Assembly: GCF_001989615.1 (NCBI RefSeq)
Contig: NZ_CP019067.1
Coordinates: forward strand, 1,736,001 to 1,800,000
Length of the DNA stretch: 64,000 bases
From: Halorientalis sp. IM1011
GTDB taxonomy: Archaea > Halobacteriota > Halobacteria > Halobacteriales > Haloarculaceae
Reading direction: 5' to 3'
Shown in pieces: positions 19,155 to 28,142 of this stretch. The position numbers and the translations under genes were made by a program. How positions within the stretch are numbered: the stretch's first letter is position 1; every line of letters begins with the position of its first letter. The notes beneath the pieces are model-generated. The model was not told where the DNA came from. It searched no databases and was given only the letters and a program-made list of their open reading frames with translations.

Positions 19155-20339
19155 ATGGTCGCTGGAGGGACGCTCGCGACGTTTCTGGTCGCCGGAGCGG
19201 CGAGTCTGTTCATGGCCTGGGCCATCGGCGCGGGCTCGTCGGGCTCTACGCCCTTCGCCCCGGCGGTCGGAGCGAACGCCATCTCGGTCATGCGCGCCGG
19301 CTTCTTCGTCGGCCTGCTCGGACTGGCCGGAGCCGTCCTCCAGGGTGCGAACGTCACGGAAGCGGTCGGCCGGGAGCTCATCCTGAACGTCACGCTCTCG
19401 CCGACCGCCGCCGTCGTCGCGCTCATCACCGCCGCGGTGCTGGTCGCGATCGGCGTGTTCGCCGGCTACCCCATCGCCACGGCCTTCACCGTCACCGGGG
19501 CGGTCGTCGGCGTCGGGCTGGCGCTGGGCGGCGACCCCGCCTGGGCCAAATACCAGGAGATCGTCGCGCTGTGGGTCGCCACCCCCTTCCTCGGCGGCGG
19601 CATCGCCTACGGGACCGCCCGGACGCTCCGGAACGAGCGGGTCCCCGAGTCGGTCGCCGTCCCCCTCCTGGCCGGCGTCGTCGGCGCGATCCTCGCGAAC
19701 GTCCGCTTCGTCGTCCTCGGGCCGCCCGGCGAGGCCGCGTCGCTCACCGGCGTCGCCGCCACTGCCCTCCCCGAGTACCCGTCGCTCCTCGTCGCCGTCG
19801 GCGTGACGCTCGCGGCCGCGGCACTGGTCGCCGTCGTCCTCTGGTGGGACCTCCGCGAAGACCCCGAGGCCGGCCAGCGCCACTTCCTGCTCGCGCTGGG
19901 CGGCCTCGTCGCGTTCTCGGCCGGCGGGAGTCAGGTCGGCCTGGCGCTGGGCCCCCTGCTCCCGCTGCTCGACCCCTTCGAGATCCCGCTCGTCGCGGTT
20001 TTGCTGGGCGGCGGTCTCGGGCTCCTGATCGGGTCCTGGACCGGCGCGCCCCGGATGATCAAGGCGCTCAGCCAGGACTACTCGGCGCTGGGGCCGCGCC
20101 GCTCCATCGCCGCGCTCATCCCTTCCTTCGCCATCGCCCAGACCGCCGTCTTCTTCGGCATCCCCGTCTCGTTCAACGAGATCATCGTCAGCGCCATCAT
20201 CGGCAGCGGGTTCGCCGCCGGTGGGAGCGGCGTAAGTGGCTCGAAGATGGGCTACACCGTCCTCGCGTGGATCGGCTCGCTCGTCCTCGCCTTCGCGGCG
20301 GGCTACGGCGTGTTCGCCGCCGTCTCGGCGGTCGTGTGA
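19155..20339 (+). CDS. pit: PiT-family inorganic phosphate transporter (second copy)
   Basis: This 394-residue membrane protein is a distant paralogue of the transporter at 2353-3564. The N-terminal signature GAGSSGSTPFAPAVGANAIS, and a related repeat near residue 340 (IIGSGFAAGGSGVSG), mark the internal duplication of PiT permeases. About eleven hydrophobic segments are present. I chose the ATG at 19155; a GTG at 19131 would add eight residues. The two copies are too different to be a recent duplication. Confidence 0.85.
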   Translation: MVAGGTLATFLVAGAASLFMAWAIGAGSSGSTPFAPAVGANAISVMRAGFFVGLLGLAGAVLQGANVTEAVGRELILNVTLSPTAAVVALITAAVLVAIGVFAGYPIATAFTVTGAVVGVGLALGGDPAWAKYQEIVALWVATPFLGGGIAYGTARTLRNERVPESVAVPLLAGVVGAILANVRFVVLGPPGEAASLTGVAATALPEYPSLLVAVGVTLAAAALVAVVLWWDLREDPEAGQRHFLLALGGLVAFSAGGSQVGLALGPLLPLLDPFEIPLVAVLLGGGLGLLIGSWTGAPRMIKALSQDYSALGPRRSIAALIPSFAIAQTAVFFGIPVSFNEIIVSAIIGSGFAAGGSGVSGSKMGYTVLAWIGSLVLAFAAGYGVFAAVSAVV

Positions 20340-20363
20340 CGATCGCGACTTCTCGGTGCCCCG

Positions 20364-22091
20364 TCAGTGGGCCATCTCACGGGGGTCCGTCACGTCCTCG
20401 CCCCGGACGGTCGCAGCCTGCACGGTGACCGTGGCGGTCGTCCCGCGGTCGGTCACCGCGAAATCGAGGTCGCCGTCGGATTTCGTCACGATCCAGTTGA
20501 CCAGCCAGAGGCCCGCCCCGTTGCTGTGTTCGAGGGCGGTCTCCGTGAGCCGGTCGAGGACGGTAATCTCGTTGTCGGGGATGCCCGGCCCGTCGTCGGC
20601 GACGGTGATCTCGACCGTCTCATCGGCTTGCGCCACCGTGATCTCGACGTTCGGCGTCCCCTCGTTGTGAACGACGGCGTTCTCGACGAGGTTTCGCACG
20701 GCGACCTCGAGATCCTCGTGGGCGCTGACCCAGGCTTCGGCCGGGCCGCTCGTCTCGATCGACGCCGACGGGTACTGCTCGCGCATCTCCGCCGCGATGC
20801 TGTCGACGAGCGTCCGGGCCTCGACCGTCAGCAGGTAGCTATCGGCCTCGATGATGCGCATGATGCGGCGCGCCTTCTCGCTCGTCTCGATGAGTTCGTC
20901 GCTCCGGTCGCGGATCGTCTCGGCGAACTCGGTCATCCGGCCGTCGCTCCGCCGGGCGATCTCCTGGGCGTTTCCCCTGATAACCGTGAGTTCGTTCCTG
21001 AGGTTGTGTCGCACGATGCGGTTGTAGACCTGCCTGTGGCGGTCGAGTTCCTGCTCGCGGCGCTTCAGCGCGCTCACGTCTCGTAGCACGATCACCGTCC
21101 CGGTTCGGTGCCCGCGCTCGACGATGGGCGTCGTCGTCGCCGAGAAGTGCCTGACGGTTCCGTCGTCGAGGATCTGCACGTCCGTCGTCCGCTCCTCGCA
21201 ATCGCGGTAGTGTTCGAGGAGCCCGGGATAGTCGGCGAACACGACCGAGACGGGCTTCCGGATAGGGTCCGAGGCGAGCAGGGACCGTGCGGCGGGGTTC
21301 GCGTCGACGATCCGTCCCTCGACGTCGGCCGTCAGCACCGCATCCGGCATCGTTTCGACGGCCGTCTGCCGGCCGACGGGCACCAGCTCGAACAGGTCGT
21401 GACGGAACAGCGCCAGCCCCCAGACGGCGCTCCCGACCAGGAATCCCACCGGCGTGACGTCGACGTACGGCGGAAACGGCCACGGGCCGAAGTACTTGAG
21501 GAAGAAATCGAACGTGCCGAGCGTGCCGACCAGCCACCCGAGAAACAGCAGCGTCACTTGCCGCCGGTGAAACCCGCTCGAACCAGGCAGTTCACGGAAC
21601 AACACCACCGCGGCACCGATACTCAGCGTCAGGACGTAGACGACGTGGATCGGATACCACGGCCCGAGTCCGAACTGGCGGAATCCCGACGCCGTCACGA
21701 CCGTCCCGCTCGTGTACACCAGGTGGTGCCAGGGACTGGTCACGGCGAGTGCGACCGTACAGGTGGGGATCACGAGCGCCGCCGCGACCGGCTTCGACCA
21801 CAGTCCGATCCGGCGTCGGCGGTCGAACTCCGCGACCAGCAACGCCCAGCCGAGGATCGTCACGTTCGCGGCCGTGAGTTGCCCGACCGCCGACCCGAAC
21901 TGGAGCCACGGGTCGCCGACCAGCGCGCGAAGGCCGGTCGCCAGCGACCAGCAGCCGATGCCGACGACCGCCACGACGAACCCCCGCACCCCCGGCTTGC
22001 CCCTGTACCTGCTCGCGACGGCGATCAGTCCGAACGCCGGAATCGCGACGCTCGCGAGCCCCACGCCGACCACGTCCGCAGCCCCAGCCAT
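20364..22091 (-). CDS. Membrane sensor histidine kinase with 7TM and PAS domains
   Basis: This 575-residue kinase begins with about seven hydrophobic segments (residues 5-225) of the N-terminal 7TM type common in haloarchaeal kinases. A PAS domain (about 235-345) follows, then the phosphoacceptor helix with His362 in RIVRHNLRNE, and an ATPase domain with NAVVHN, DDGPGIPD and GAGLWLV. It should sense a membrane or extracellular cue. The start at the ATG at 22091 leaves 64 bases after the upstream CBS-protein gene, so co-transcription is possible. No response regulator is adjacent. Confidence 0.88.
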   Translation of the reverse strand: MAGAADVVGVGLASVAIPAFGLIAVASRYRGKPGVRGFVVAVVGIGCWSLATGLRALVGDPWLQFGSAVGQLTAANVTILGWALLVAEFDRRRRIGLWSKPVAAALVIPTCTVALAVTSPWHHLVYTSGTVVTASGFRQFGLGPWYPIHVVYVLTLSIGAAVVLFRELPGSSGFHRRQVTLLFLGWLVGTLGTFDFFLKYFGPWPFPPYVDVTPVGFLVGSAVWGLALFRHDLFELVPVGRQTAVETMPDAVLTADVEGRIVDANPAARSLLASDPIRKPVSVVFADYPGLLEHYRDCEERTTDVQILDDGTVRHFSATTTPIVERGHRTGTVIVLRDVSALKRREQELDRHRQVYNRIVRHNLRNELTVIRGNAQEIARRSDGRMTEFAETIRDRSDELIETSEKARRIMRIIEADSYLLTVEARTLVDSIAAEMREQYPSASIETSGPAEAWVSAHEDLEVAVRNLVENAVVHNEGTPNVEITVAQADETVEITVADDGPGIPDNEITVLDRLTETALEHSNGAGLWLVNWIVTKSDGDLDFAVTDRGTTATVTVQAATVRGEDVTDPREMAH

Positions 22092-22155
22092 CGTGTCTCG
22101 ATAGGTGTCTCTCCATTGATGAGTGGTGGGTGGATATCGAGCGCAGAAACGGCGG

Positions 22156-23559
22156 TCACTCGGGCTGTGTCTCGGGCTGGGTTTCGCCGTCGGCCTCGTC
22201 GAACTCGGGTTCGTCCGGTTCGTGCTTGCGGGTGACACGGGCTTTCATGATCCGGGTGTTCTCGACCTGCTCGACCCGGATCTCGACGCCGTCGTACTCG
22301 ATCTGTTCGCCCTCCTCGACGAGGCGGCCGGCGAGGTTGAAGATGAAGCCCGCGATGGTCTCGAACTCCTCGCCCTCCGGGATGTCGATGTCGAGGGCCT
22401 CGTTGACCTCCTCGATGTTGACCTCCCCTTTGACGATAGCGGTGTCGTCGCCGACGAACTCGATGGGTTCCTCCTCCTCGCCTTCGAGGATCTCGCCGAC
22501 GATCTCCTCGGTGAGGTCCTCCATCGTCACGAGACCCTCGGTGGTCCCGAACTCGTCGATGACCACGACCATGTGCAGGCGGTTCTCGCGCATCTCGGCC
22601 AGCAACTCGTCGACGTTTTTCGACTCGGGGACGTGCAGGGTCGGCTCGATCAGGTCCTCGAGTTCGAGGTCCTCGTCGTCGGCCCCGCCGTAGTTCGTGT
22701 CCCGGACCAGATCGCGGATGTGGACGACGCCGATGACGTTGTCGAGGCTCCCCTCGTAGACCGGGAGGCGGGCGTGTCCCGACTGGACACACTGCTCCAT
22801 CGCTTCCTCGACGGTCGCGTCCTTCGAGATACCGTCGACGTCCAGCCGCGGCGTCATCACCTCCTTGGCGATGGTGTTGTTGAACCGGAGGGTGCGCTGG
22901 AGCATCTCCCGCTCTTCCTCGTCCAGCACGCCCTCGCGCTCGCCGGTCTCGATGATGTCGCGGATCTCCTCGCGGGTGACGTAGGAGGTCTCGATTGCGG
23001 TCTGGCCGCCGGTGATGCGGTTGACCTGCTGAGTCAGGAAGTCGAAGACGACGATCAGCGGCCACAGCACCCGTTCGGCGGCCTTCAGCGGGCGGGAAAT
23101 TCGCAGCGCCCACGATTCGGTGTTCTCGACGGCGTAGCTCTTGGGGGCGCTCTCCCCGAACAGCAGGACCAGCGCGGTGATCCCGAACGTCGAGATGGCG
23201 ACGGCGACGCCCTGATCGAAGTAGATCGCCAGCAACCCGGTCGTGATCGAGGTCATCGCGATGTTGACCAGGTTGTTCCCGACGAGGATCGTCACGAGCA
23301 GGCGGTGCGGGTCCGCCTTGAGGTTCTTGAGCGTCTTCGCGCCGGGGACGCCGTCCTCGACCAGCGCGTCGACGCGGTGGGCCGCCAGTGAGAACATGGC
23401 GATCTCCGAGGAGGAGAAAAACGCCGACAGCACGAGCAGGATGAAGACGACGGCGACACCGACGCCGGTGATGAGACTGTCGGTCATCTGTACACCCAGT
23501 ACCTGCGTCGCGACGGGTACAGGTGCGACCAGCGGCGCGACAGCCGAGGCTGCGCCCAT
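22156..23559 (-). CDS. CNNM/CorC-type membrane protein with CBS pair
   Basis: This 467-residue protein has an N-terminal DUF21 domain of about four membrane segments (residues 25-190, with FFSSSEIAMFSLAAHRVD). A CBS pair (about 205-345, TPRLDVDGISKDAT...HMVVVIDEFGTTEGLVTMEDL) and a C-terminal CorC/HlyC domain (about 360-440, IAGFIFNLAGRL) follow. Family members are Mg2+ exporters or Mg2+-sensing regulators of ion flux; many are misnamed hemolysins. The acidic tail is typical for halophiles. It starts at the ATG at 23559. Confidence 0.88.
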   Translation of the reverse strand: MGAASAVAPLVAPVPVATQVLGVQMTDSLITGVGVAVVFILLVLSAFFSSSEIAMFSLAAHRVDALVEDGVPGAKTLKNLKADPHRLLVTILVGNNLVNIAMTSITTGLLAIYFDQGVAVAISTFGITALVLLFGESAPKSYAVENTESWALRISRPLKAAERVLWPLIVVFDFLTQQVNRITGGQTAIETSYVTREEIRDIIETGEREGVLDEEEREMLQRTLRFNNTIAKEVMTPRLDVDGISKDATVEEAMEQCVQSGHARLPVYEGSLDNVIGVVHIRDLVRDTNYGGADDEDLELEDLIEPTLHVPESKNVDELLAEMRENRLHMVVVIDEFGTTEGLVTMEDLTEEIVGEILEGEEEEPIEFVGDDTAIVKGEVNIEEVNEALDIDIPEGEEFETIAGFIFNLAGRLVEEGEQIEYDGVEIRVEQVENTRIMKARVTRKHEPDEPEFDEADGETQPETQPE

Positions 23560-23725
23560 TACCGCCTGACTTTGCCGTGGGCGGGATTAAGACTTGTCAT
23601 CGCCGTAATGCGCGTCCCGTGGCGGCTTCGACCCCTGTCACCTCCGGTTTCGGCCGACTCCGCTCGTGTGCTCCCCGCGCGGACGCCCGAAGGGCTTACC
23701 CGGTCCTCGCCCCAATACGCCCTCG

Positions 23726-24007
23726 ATGAGCGACCCACAGATCACACTCTATCGGCTGCAGGCGTGTCCCTTCTGTGAACGCGTCGTCCGCAAACTCGAC
23801 GAGTACGACCTCGACTACCGGTCGCGGTTCGTCGAGCCGATGCACTCGGACCGTGACGTGGTCAAACGCATCTCGGGCAAGCGAACCGTGCCGGCCATCG
23901 TCGACGACGAAACCGGCATCACGATGTCGGAGAGCGCCAACATCGTCGACTACCTCGACCGTACCTACGGCAACGCCGACGCCGACCGAGCCCGAGGTGA
24001 GGCCTGA
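23726..24007 (+). CDS. Glutaredoxin-like / GST-N thioredoxin-fold protein
   Basis: This 93-residue protein has the redox motif CPFC (about residues 13-16) and the cis-proline TVPAIVDDE, both typical of glutaredoxins. Haloarchaea use gamma-glutamylcysteine rather than glutathione, so that thiol is a plausible partner. A close paralogue with CPYC lies at 34448-34696. Its TGA overlaps the next ATG (TGATG at 24005-24009), so it is translationally coupled to a peroxiredoxin-like protein. Confidence 0.85.
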   Translation: MSDPQITLYRLQACPFCERVVRKLDEYDLDYRSRFVEPMHSDRDVVKRISGKRTVPAIVDDETGITMSESANIVDYLDRTYGNADADRARGEA

Positions 24008-24546
24008 TGGTCATGGGACTGGACTTCGAGGTCGTCGACCTCCCGCCCGCCGACCACCCCGAGGAAGGCGAGCAGGCCCCCGACTTCGAACGCCCGCTGG
24101 TCAACGCCGAATACTGGGAGGATGCGGCTCTCTCCGACCTGACCGAGGACGGACCCGTCCTCCTGCTCTTTCACACCATGGACGGCGCGTTCCCGACGAC
24201 CTACCTGTGGAACGAGGTTCGGGATCGGGGCTGGGGCGAGCGCGACGAAGACGGCAACCTCCAGGTGGTCGGCCTGTCGATCTCCTCGCCATACGAACAC
24301 AAGACGACCATCGACGACCGCGACATCGAGGACACCGACTACCGCCTGTTCTCGGACCCGCAGAACGGCGTGGCCGAGCGGTACGACATCGCCCACGACC
24401 TTGACGGGATGGCCGGCGTCAGCGAACCCAGGCCCGCGGTCTTCCTGCTCGACGCCGAGCGCGTGATCCAGTACGCTTGGGTCGCCGAGGAGTGGCCCCA
24501 GTTCCCCGACTACGACGAGATCGAAGCCGCGATCGACGACCTCTGA
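24007..24546 (+). CDS. Peroxiredoxin-like protein without cysteines
   Basis: This 179-residue protein has the overall pattern of the AhpC/TSA thioredoxin fold (GEQAPDFERPLV, GPVLLLFHTMDGAFPTTY, VVGLSISSPYEHK, PRPAVFLLDAERVIQYAW). It contains no cysteine at all. The place where the peroxidatic Cys should be reads FPTTYLWNEV, so it cannot act as a standard peroxidase. It is coupled to the glutaredoxin-like gene by a TGATG overlap. It may be a binding partner or a redox-inactive regulator. A second ATG three codons in is also possible. Confidence 0.75.
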   Translation: MVMGLDFEVVDLPPADHPEEGEQAPDFERPLVNAEYWEDAALSDLTEDGPVLLLFHTMDGAFPTTYLWNEVRDRGWGERDEDGNLQVVGLSISSPYEHKTTIDDRDIEDTDYRLFSDPQNGVAERYDIAHDLDGMAGVSEPRPAVFLLDAERVIQYAWVAEEWPQFPDYDEIEAAIDDL

Positions 24547-24639
24547 CTCGGCCTGGGTTGAAAACGTTCAGATTCTCCTCCTTTCATCGACCGATTGTCG
24601 ACCGAACGGTTATACTGGTAGAGATGGACGAGATTTACC

Positions 24640-24795
24640 ATGCCAACGCCGACGGATCCGGCCCCCTGCGGGGACGGCGAGGATCTCTACGAGTGTCGGG
24701 ACTGCGGGGCACGCCGCTGGACCGAAGACCGGCTCACCTCGTGTCCGGACTGCGACGGTCGCGTGGAGAACCTCACGAAACCCCGGCCCGAGTGA
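24640..24795 (+). CDS. Small rubrerythrin-like zinc-ribbon protein (51 residues)
   Basis: The frame from the ATG at 24640 reads MPTPTDPAPCGDGEDLYECR, then DCGARRW and SCPDCDGRVENLTK to TGA. Two CxxC knuckles (CRDC and CPDC) give a single zinc ribbon like the rubredoxin-like part of rubrerythrin. A TTATAC TATA-like box at 24610-24615 stands about 27 bases before the start. The tiny protein type is widespread in haloarchaea; function is unknown. Confidence 0.75.
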   Translation: MPTPTDPAPCGDGEDLYECRDCGARRWTEDRLTSCPDCDGRVENLTKPRPE

Positions 24796-24840
24796 GCGTC
24801 GAACGCGGCGTTTTTCCCCGCCGCCACCGGAGGGGCCAGT

Positions 24841-25413
24841 ATGACCGATCTCGACGATGCGGCCGCGGCGCTTGCCGCCGGCGACCTCGTGGTCTACCCC
24901 ACCGAGACCGTCTACGGCCTCGGCGCTGACGCCACCGACGCCGACGCCGTCGAGCGCGTCTTCGAGGCCAAGGGCCGGGACCGCGACAAGCCGGTCTCAC
25001 TGGCCGTCCCCGACGTGGAGACCGCCCTCGACTACACTAACCCCACCGCCGACGAACGCGCGTTCATGCACGAGTTCCTCCCCGGCCCCGTCACGGTGCT
25101 GGTCGAGCGCAAAGACATCGTCCCGGACGTGCTGACCGCCGGCGGCGAGACGGTCGGCGTCCGCGTCCCCGACCACGACCTCGCCCTGGAACTGCTGGAC
25201 GCCTTCCACCCGATTACCTCGACCAGTGCCAACGTCAGCGGCACCGGGAGCGTCCGCGAACTGGACGCGCTCGGCGAACCGATCCGCGAAGCCGTCGCCG
25301 TCCTGCTAGACGGCGGTCGGACTCCGGGTGGCGGTAGCACCGTCGTCGACGTCGAGGCCGGCGAAATCCACAGGCGCGGGCCGCTGGCCGACGAGATCGA
25401 GACGTGGCTCTAA
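24841..25413 (+). CDS. tsaC: L-threonylcarbamoyladenylate synthase (Sua5/YrdC family)
   Basis: This 190-residue enzyme makes threonylcarbamoyl-AMP from Thr, bicarbonate and ATP, the first step of t6A37 formation in tRNAs reading ANN codons. The YrdC fold is seen in YPTETVYGLGADA, KGRDRDKPVSLAV and TSTSANVSG. The extra Sua5 C-terminal domain is absent. It starts at the ATG at 24841, 45 bases after the small zinc-ribbon gene, so the two may be co-transcribed. Confidence 0.93.
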   Translation: MTDLDDAAAALAAGDLVVYPTETVYGLGADATDADAVERVFEAKGRDRDKPVSLAVPDVETALDYTNPTADERAFMHEFLPGPVTVLVERKDIVPDVLTAGGETVGVRVPDHDLALELLDAFHPITSTSANVSGTGSVRELDALGEPIREAVAVLLDGGRTPGGGSTVVDVEAGEIHRRGPLADEIETWL

Positions 25414-25495
25414 GGCAGTCGTTGTTCTCCCACTCGGCCGCGAGGGAACCGCTCCAGAAAAACCTGCTCGGCGAGCGACGGGTGCGATCGCTCGT

Positions 25496-26632
25496 CTATC
25501 TTTCCTCGACCGGCACGAAATCCTCGTCCTCGGAGCCGATGTAGCGGCCGCGCGGGCGGATCAGCCGGTTGTCGTCGTACTGTTCGAGGACGTGAGCGAT
25601 CCAGCCGCCGACCCGAGACATGGCGAAAATGGGCGTGTAGATGTCGACCGGGATACCCATCTGGTAGTACGTCGACGCCGAGTAGAAGTCGACGTTCGGG
25701 GCTAGACCCTTCTCCTCGTTCATCCAGTCCTCGATCGAGGTGGAGTACTCGAACCACTTCAGCGAGCCGGCGGCCTCGCCGAGGGCCTTGGACTTATCGG
25801 AGAGGATGCGGGCGCGGGGGTCCTTGACGTTGTAGACACGGTGGCCGAAGCCGGGGACGCGCTCGCCGGCTTCCAGCTTGTCCTTGGCCCACTCGACCGG
25901 CTCTTTGCCGGACTCGTCGAGTTCGAGCAGGGCCTCCATCACGTCCTGGTTCGCACCGCCGTGCAGCGAGCCCGAGAGCGCGCCGATCCCGCCCGGGATG
26001 GCCGAGTGCAGGTCCGCGAGCGTCGAGGAGATCACCATCGAGGAGAAGGTGGAGGCGTTCAGTCCGTGGTCGGCGTGCAGGACCAGCGCCATGTCGAAGG
26101 TCTCGGCGAGCACGTCGTCGGGCTCCTCGCCGTTGAGCATGTACAGGAAGTTCTCGGCGTGGTCGAGGTCCTCGCGGGGCGCGACCGGCTCTTCGCCGTC
26201 GCGGATCCGCGTGAACGCCGCGATGATCGTCGGAATCTTGGCGGTGATGCGACGTCCCTTCCGGAGGTTGGCCTCCCGATCCTGCGGGTCGGCGTCGGCG
26301 TCGGGGTCGTGGGCCGACAGGCTGGAGACGGCCGTCCGCAGCGCGGCCATCGGGTTCTCGTCGGCTTCCGCGAGCGAGCGCACGAGCGAGCTGACGTCGT
26401 CGTGGAGCTCGCGCTCGGCGCTCATGGACTCGGTGAACTCGGCCAGTTCCTCGCTGTTCGGGAGGTAGCCGTGCCACAGCAGGTACAGCACTTCCTCGTA
26501 GCTCGCCTCACGCGCCAGATCGTCGATGGAGTAGCCCCGGTAGATGAGTTCGCCGGCGTCACCGTCGATGTAACTCAGCTCCGACTCGGCGACCAGGACT
26601 CCCTCAAGCCCTTTCTTGAGCTCGTCGGACAT
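25496..26632 (-). CDS. citZ: Citrate synthase
   Basis: This 378-residue enzyme condenses acetyl-CoA with oxaloacetate in the TCA cycle. The active-site histidines lie in LHADHGLNASTF, GSLHGGANQDVM and VPGFGHRVYN. The N-terminus (MSDELKKGLEGVLVAES) matches archaeal and Gram-positive type citrate synthases of about 375 residues. Methylcitrate synthase activity cannot be excluded. It starts at the ATG at 26632; a TATA-like AAAGATAATG lies on the minus strand about 25-35 bases upstream. Confidence 0.95.
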   Translation of the reverse strand: MSDELKKGLEGVLVAESELSYIDGDAGELIYRGYSIDDLAREASYEEVLYLLWHGYLPNSEELAEFTESMSAERELHDDVSSLVRSLAEADENPMAALRTAVSSLSAHDPDADADPQDREANLRKGRRITAKIPTIIAAFTRIRDGEEPVAPREDLDHAENFLYMLNGEEPDDVLAETFDMALVLHADHGLNASTFSSMVISSTLADLHSAIPGGIGALSGSLHGGANQDVMEALLELDESGKEPVEWAKDKLEAGERVPGFGHRVYNVKDPRARILSDKSKALGEAAGSLKWFEYSTSIEDWMNEEKGLAPNVDFYSASTYYQMGIPVDIYTPIFAMSRVGGWIAHVLEQYDDNRLIRPRGRYIGSEDEDFVPVEER

Positions 26633-26909
26633 ACGTCGGCCTTCTCTACCTGCCGGGAAAAGCATTATCTTTTGTCCGGCACAGGTCGGCCGCCCGCCGC
26701 CCGCTCGGTGGACGAGCGGATAAAATCCGCGCTGAAATGTTAAAACTATCCACCACCACGGCCTGACGCTGGGTGATTGGACTGCGCCCCGAACTGGCCG
26801 CCCCGACGTGTCGCGCCCGCGTACCGCCGAAATGGTTGGCGTCGTGACACTGCCGGCGGTCGGCTGTCGCCGGGCAACGCTTTTCCCTCGGCGACGAGGA
26901 GCCTCGGGT

Positions 26910-28142
26910 ATGGCAGTCGACGACGTCGAGTACGAGCCGGTCAGCGTCAAGGAACTGCTGGCCGAGATGAAAGACACCGCGGAACTGCTGATCGACCTCT
27001 CGTACTCGGCGGTCCTGCTCGGCTCCGACGAGGTGGCCGAGGAGGTGCTGGAACTGGAGGCCACGATGGACGTACTCCAGTTACGCGCGCGGATGGGGTT
27101 ACTCATGGCCGCCCGTAACCCCGAAGACGCCGAAGCGCTCGCGCCGGTGCTGGGCGTCGTCGGTGCCGCCGAGAAAGTCTCCGACGCCGCCGGCGACATC
27201 GCCAAGGTCGTCCTCGAAGACATCGGCCTCCCCGACGCGATGCGGGCCGCCCTCCCCGAGGCCGTCGAGACCGTCGTGCGGGCCGTGATCGTCCCAGATT
27301 CGCCCTTCGCCGACCGGACGCTCGTGGACATCAACCTCGAAACCGAGACGGGCGTGCGCGCGATCGCCATCCGCCGGGAGGGTGAGTGGCTGTTCAATCC
27401 CGGCCCCGAGACCACGCTCCGGCCCGACGATGTGGTCCTCTTCCGGGGCTCCGAGGAGGGCATCGCCGAGGTCTACGAGGACGCCAGCGGTCGGGCGTAC
27501 GTCCCGCCCGAACCCCCGGAACCCGGGATCGACGACCTCGAACGCGCCGTGGACTCCATCGTCCACATGAAGAACATGAGCGAACTCGCCGTCGACCTGG
27601 CCTACGGCGCGGTCCTCTTCGACTCCGACGAGGTGGCCGAGGAGGTGCTCGAACTCGAAGCCGAGGTCGACGCCCTCCAGTCACGCTTCGAGGCCTGGAC
27701 GCTCCAGGCCGCCAGCCGGGTCGACGACCCCGTCGACCTCCGGGGACTCGTCCAGCTCGCCAGTGCGACCGAGGTCATCAGCGACGCCGCCCTGGAGATC
27801 AGCGAGGGCGTGTTGCGGGGGCTGGGCACCCACCCCGTCGTCGCCGAAGCAGTCAGAGAATCCGACGAGGTGATCGTCCGGCTGACCGTCGGCCCCGACA
27901 GCGCCCTCGCGGGCACCACGTTGGGCGAGCAGATGGTCAAGACCGAGACCGGGATGCGCGTCATCGCGGTCCGGCGCGCCGGTGCCGAGAGCGAGCGCAC
28001 CGGCCGCGAGGGCGGGAGCTGGGTCATCTCGCCCGGCCCGGAGACCGAACTCCGTCCCGGGGACGTGTTGATCGCCAAGGGGACCCGTTCGGGCAGTGAT
28101 CGGTTGGCGGATCTCACCGGCGACGAGCCTGCGGACGGCTAG
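26910..28142 (+). CDS. Tandem PhoU-like / TrkA-C protein, potassium or ion channel regulator
   Basis: This 410-residue protein contains two copies of one unit. A PhoU-like helical part with the repeated block GSDEVAEEVLELEA (residue about 34) and DSDEVAEEVLELEA (about 236) is followed by an RCK-C (TrkA-C) domain with SPFADRTLVDIN and SALAGTTLGEQM. TrkA-C domains bind nucleotides or ligands and gate cation transport. No channel is encoded nearby, so it may work in trans. Its TAG stop overlaps the stop codon of the convergent membrane protein gene in CTAG at 28139-28142. Confidence 0.82.
   Translation: MAVDDVEYEPVSVKELLAEMKDTAELLIDLSYSAVLLGSDEVAEEVLELEATMDVLQLRARMGLLMAARNPEDAEALAPVLGVVGAAEKVSDAAGDIAKVVLEDIGLPDAMRAALPEAVETVVRAVIVPDSPFADRTLVDINLETETGVRAIAIRREGEWLFNPGPETTLRPDDVVLFRGSEEGIAEVYEDASGRAYVPPEPPEPGIDDLERAVDSIVHMKNMSELAVDLAYGAVLFDSDEVAEEVLELEAEVDALQSRFEAWTLQAASRVDDPVDLRGLVQLASATEVISDAALEISEGVLRGLGTHPVVAEAVRESDEVIVRLTVGPDSALAGTTLGEQMVKTETGMRVIAVRRAGAESERTGREGGSWVISPGPETELRPGDVLIAKGTRSGSDRLADLTGDEPADG

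Noticed and set aside
23726-24007. Recent duplication of the glutaredoxin-like gene at 34448-34696
   Set aside because: The proteins are alike in pattern but clearly diverged, and the flanking DNA shows no similarity.
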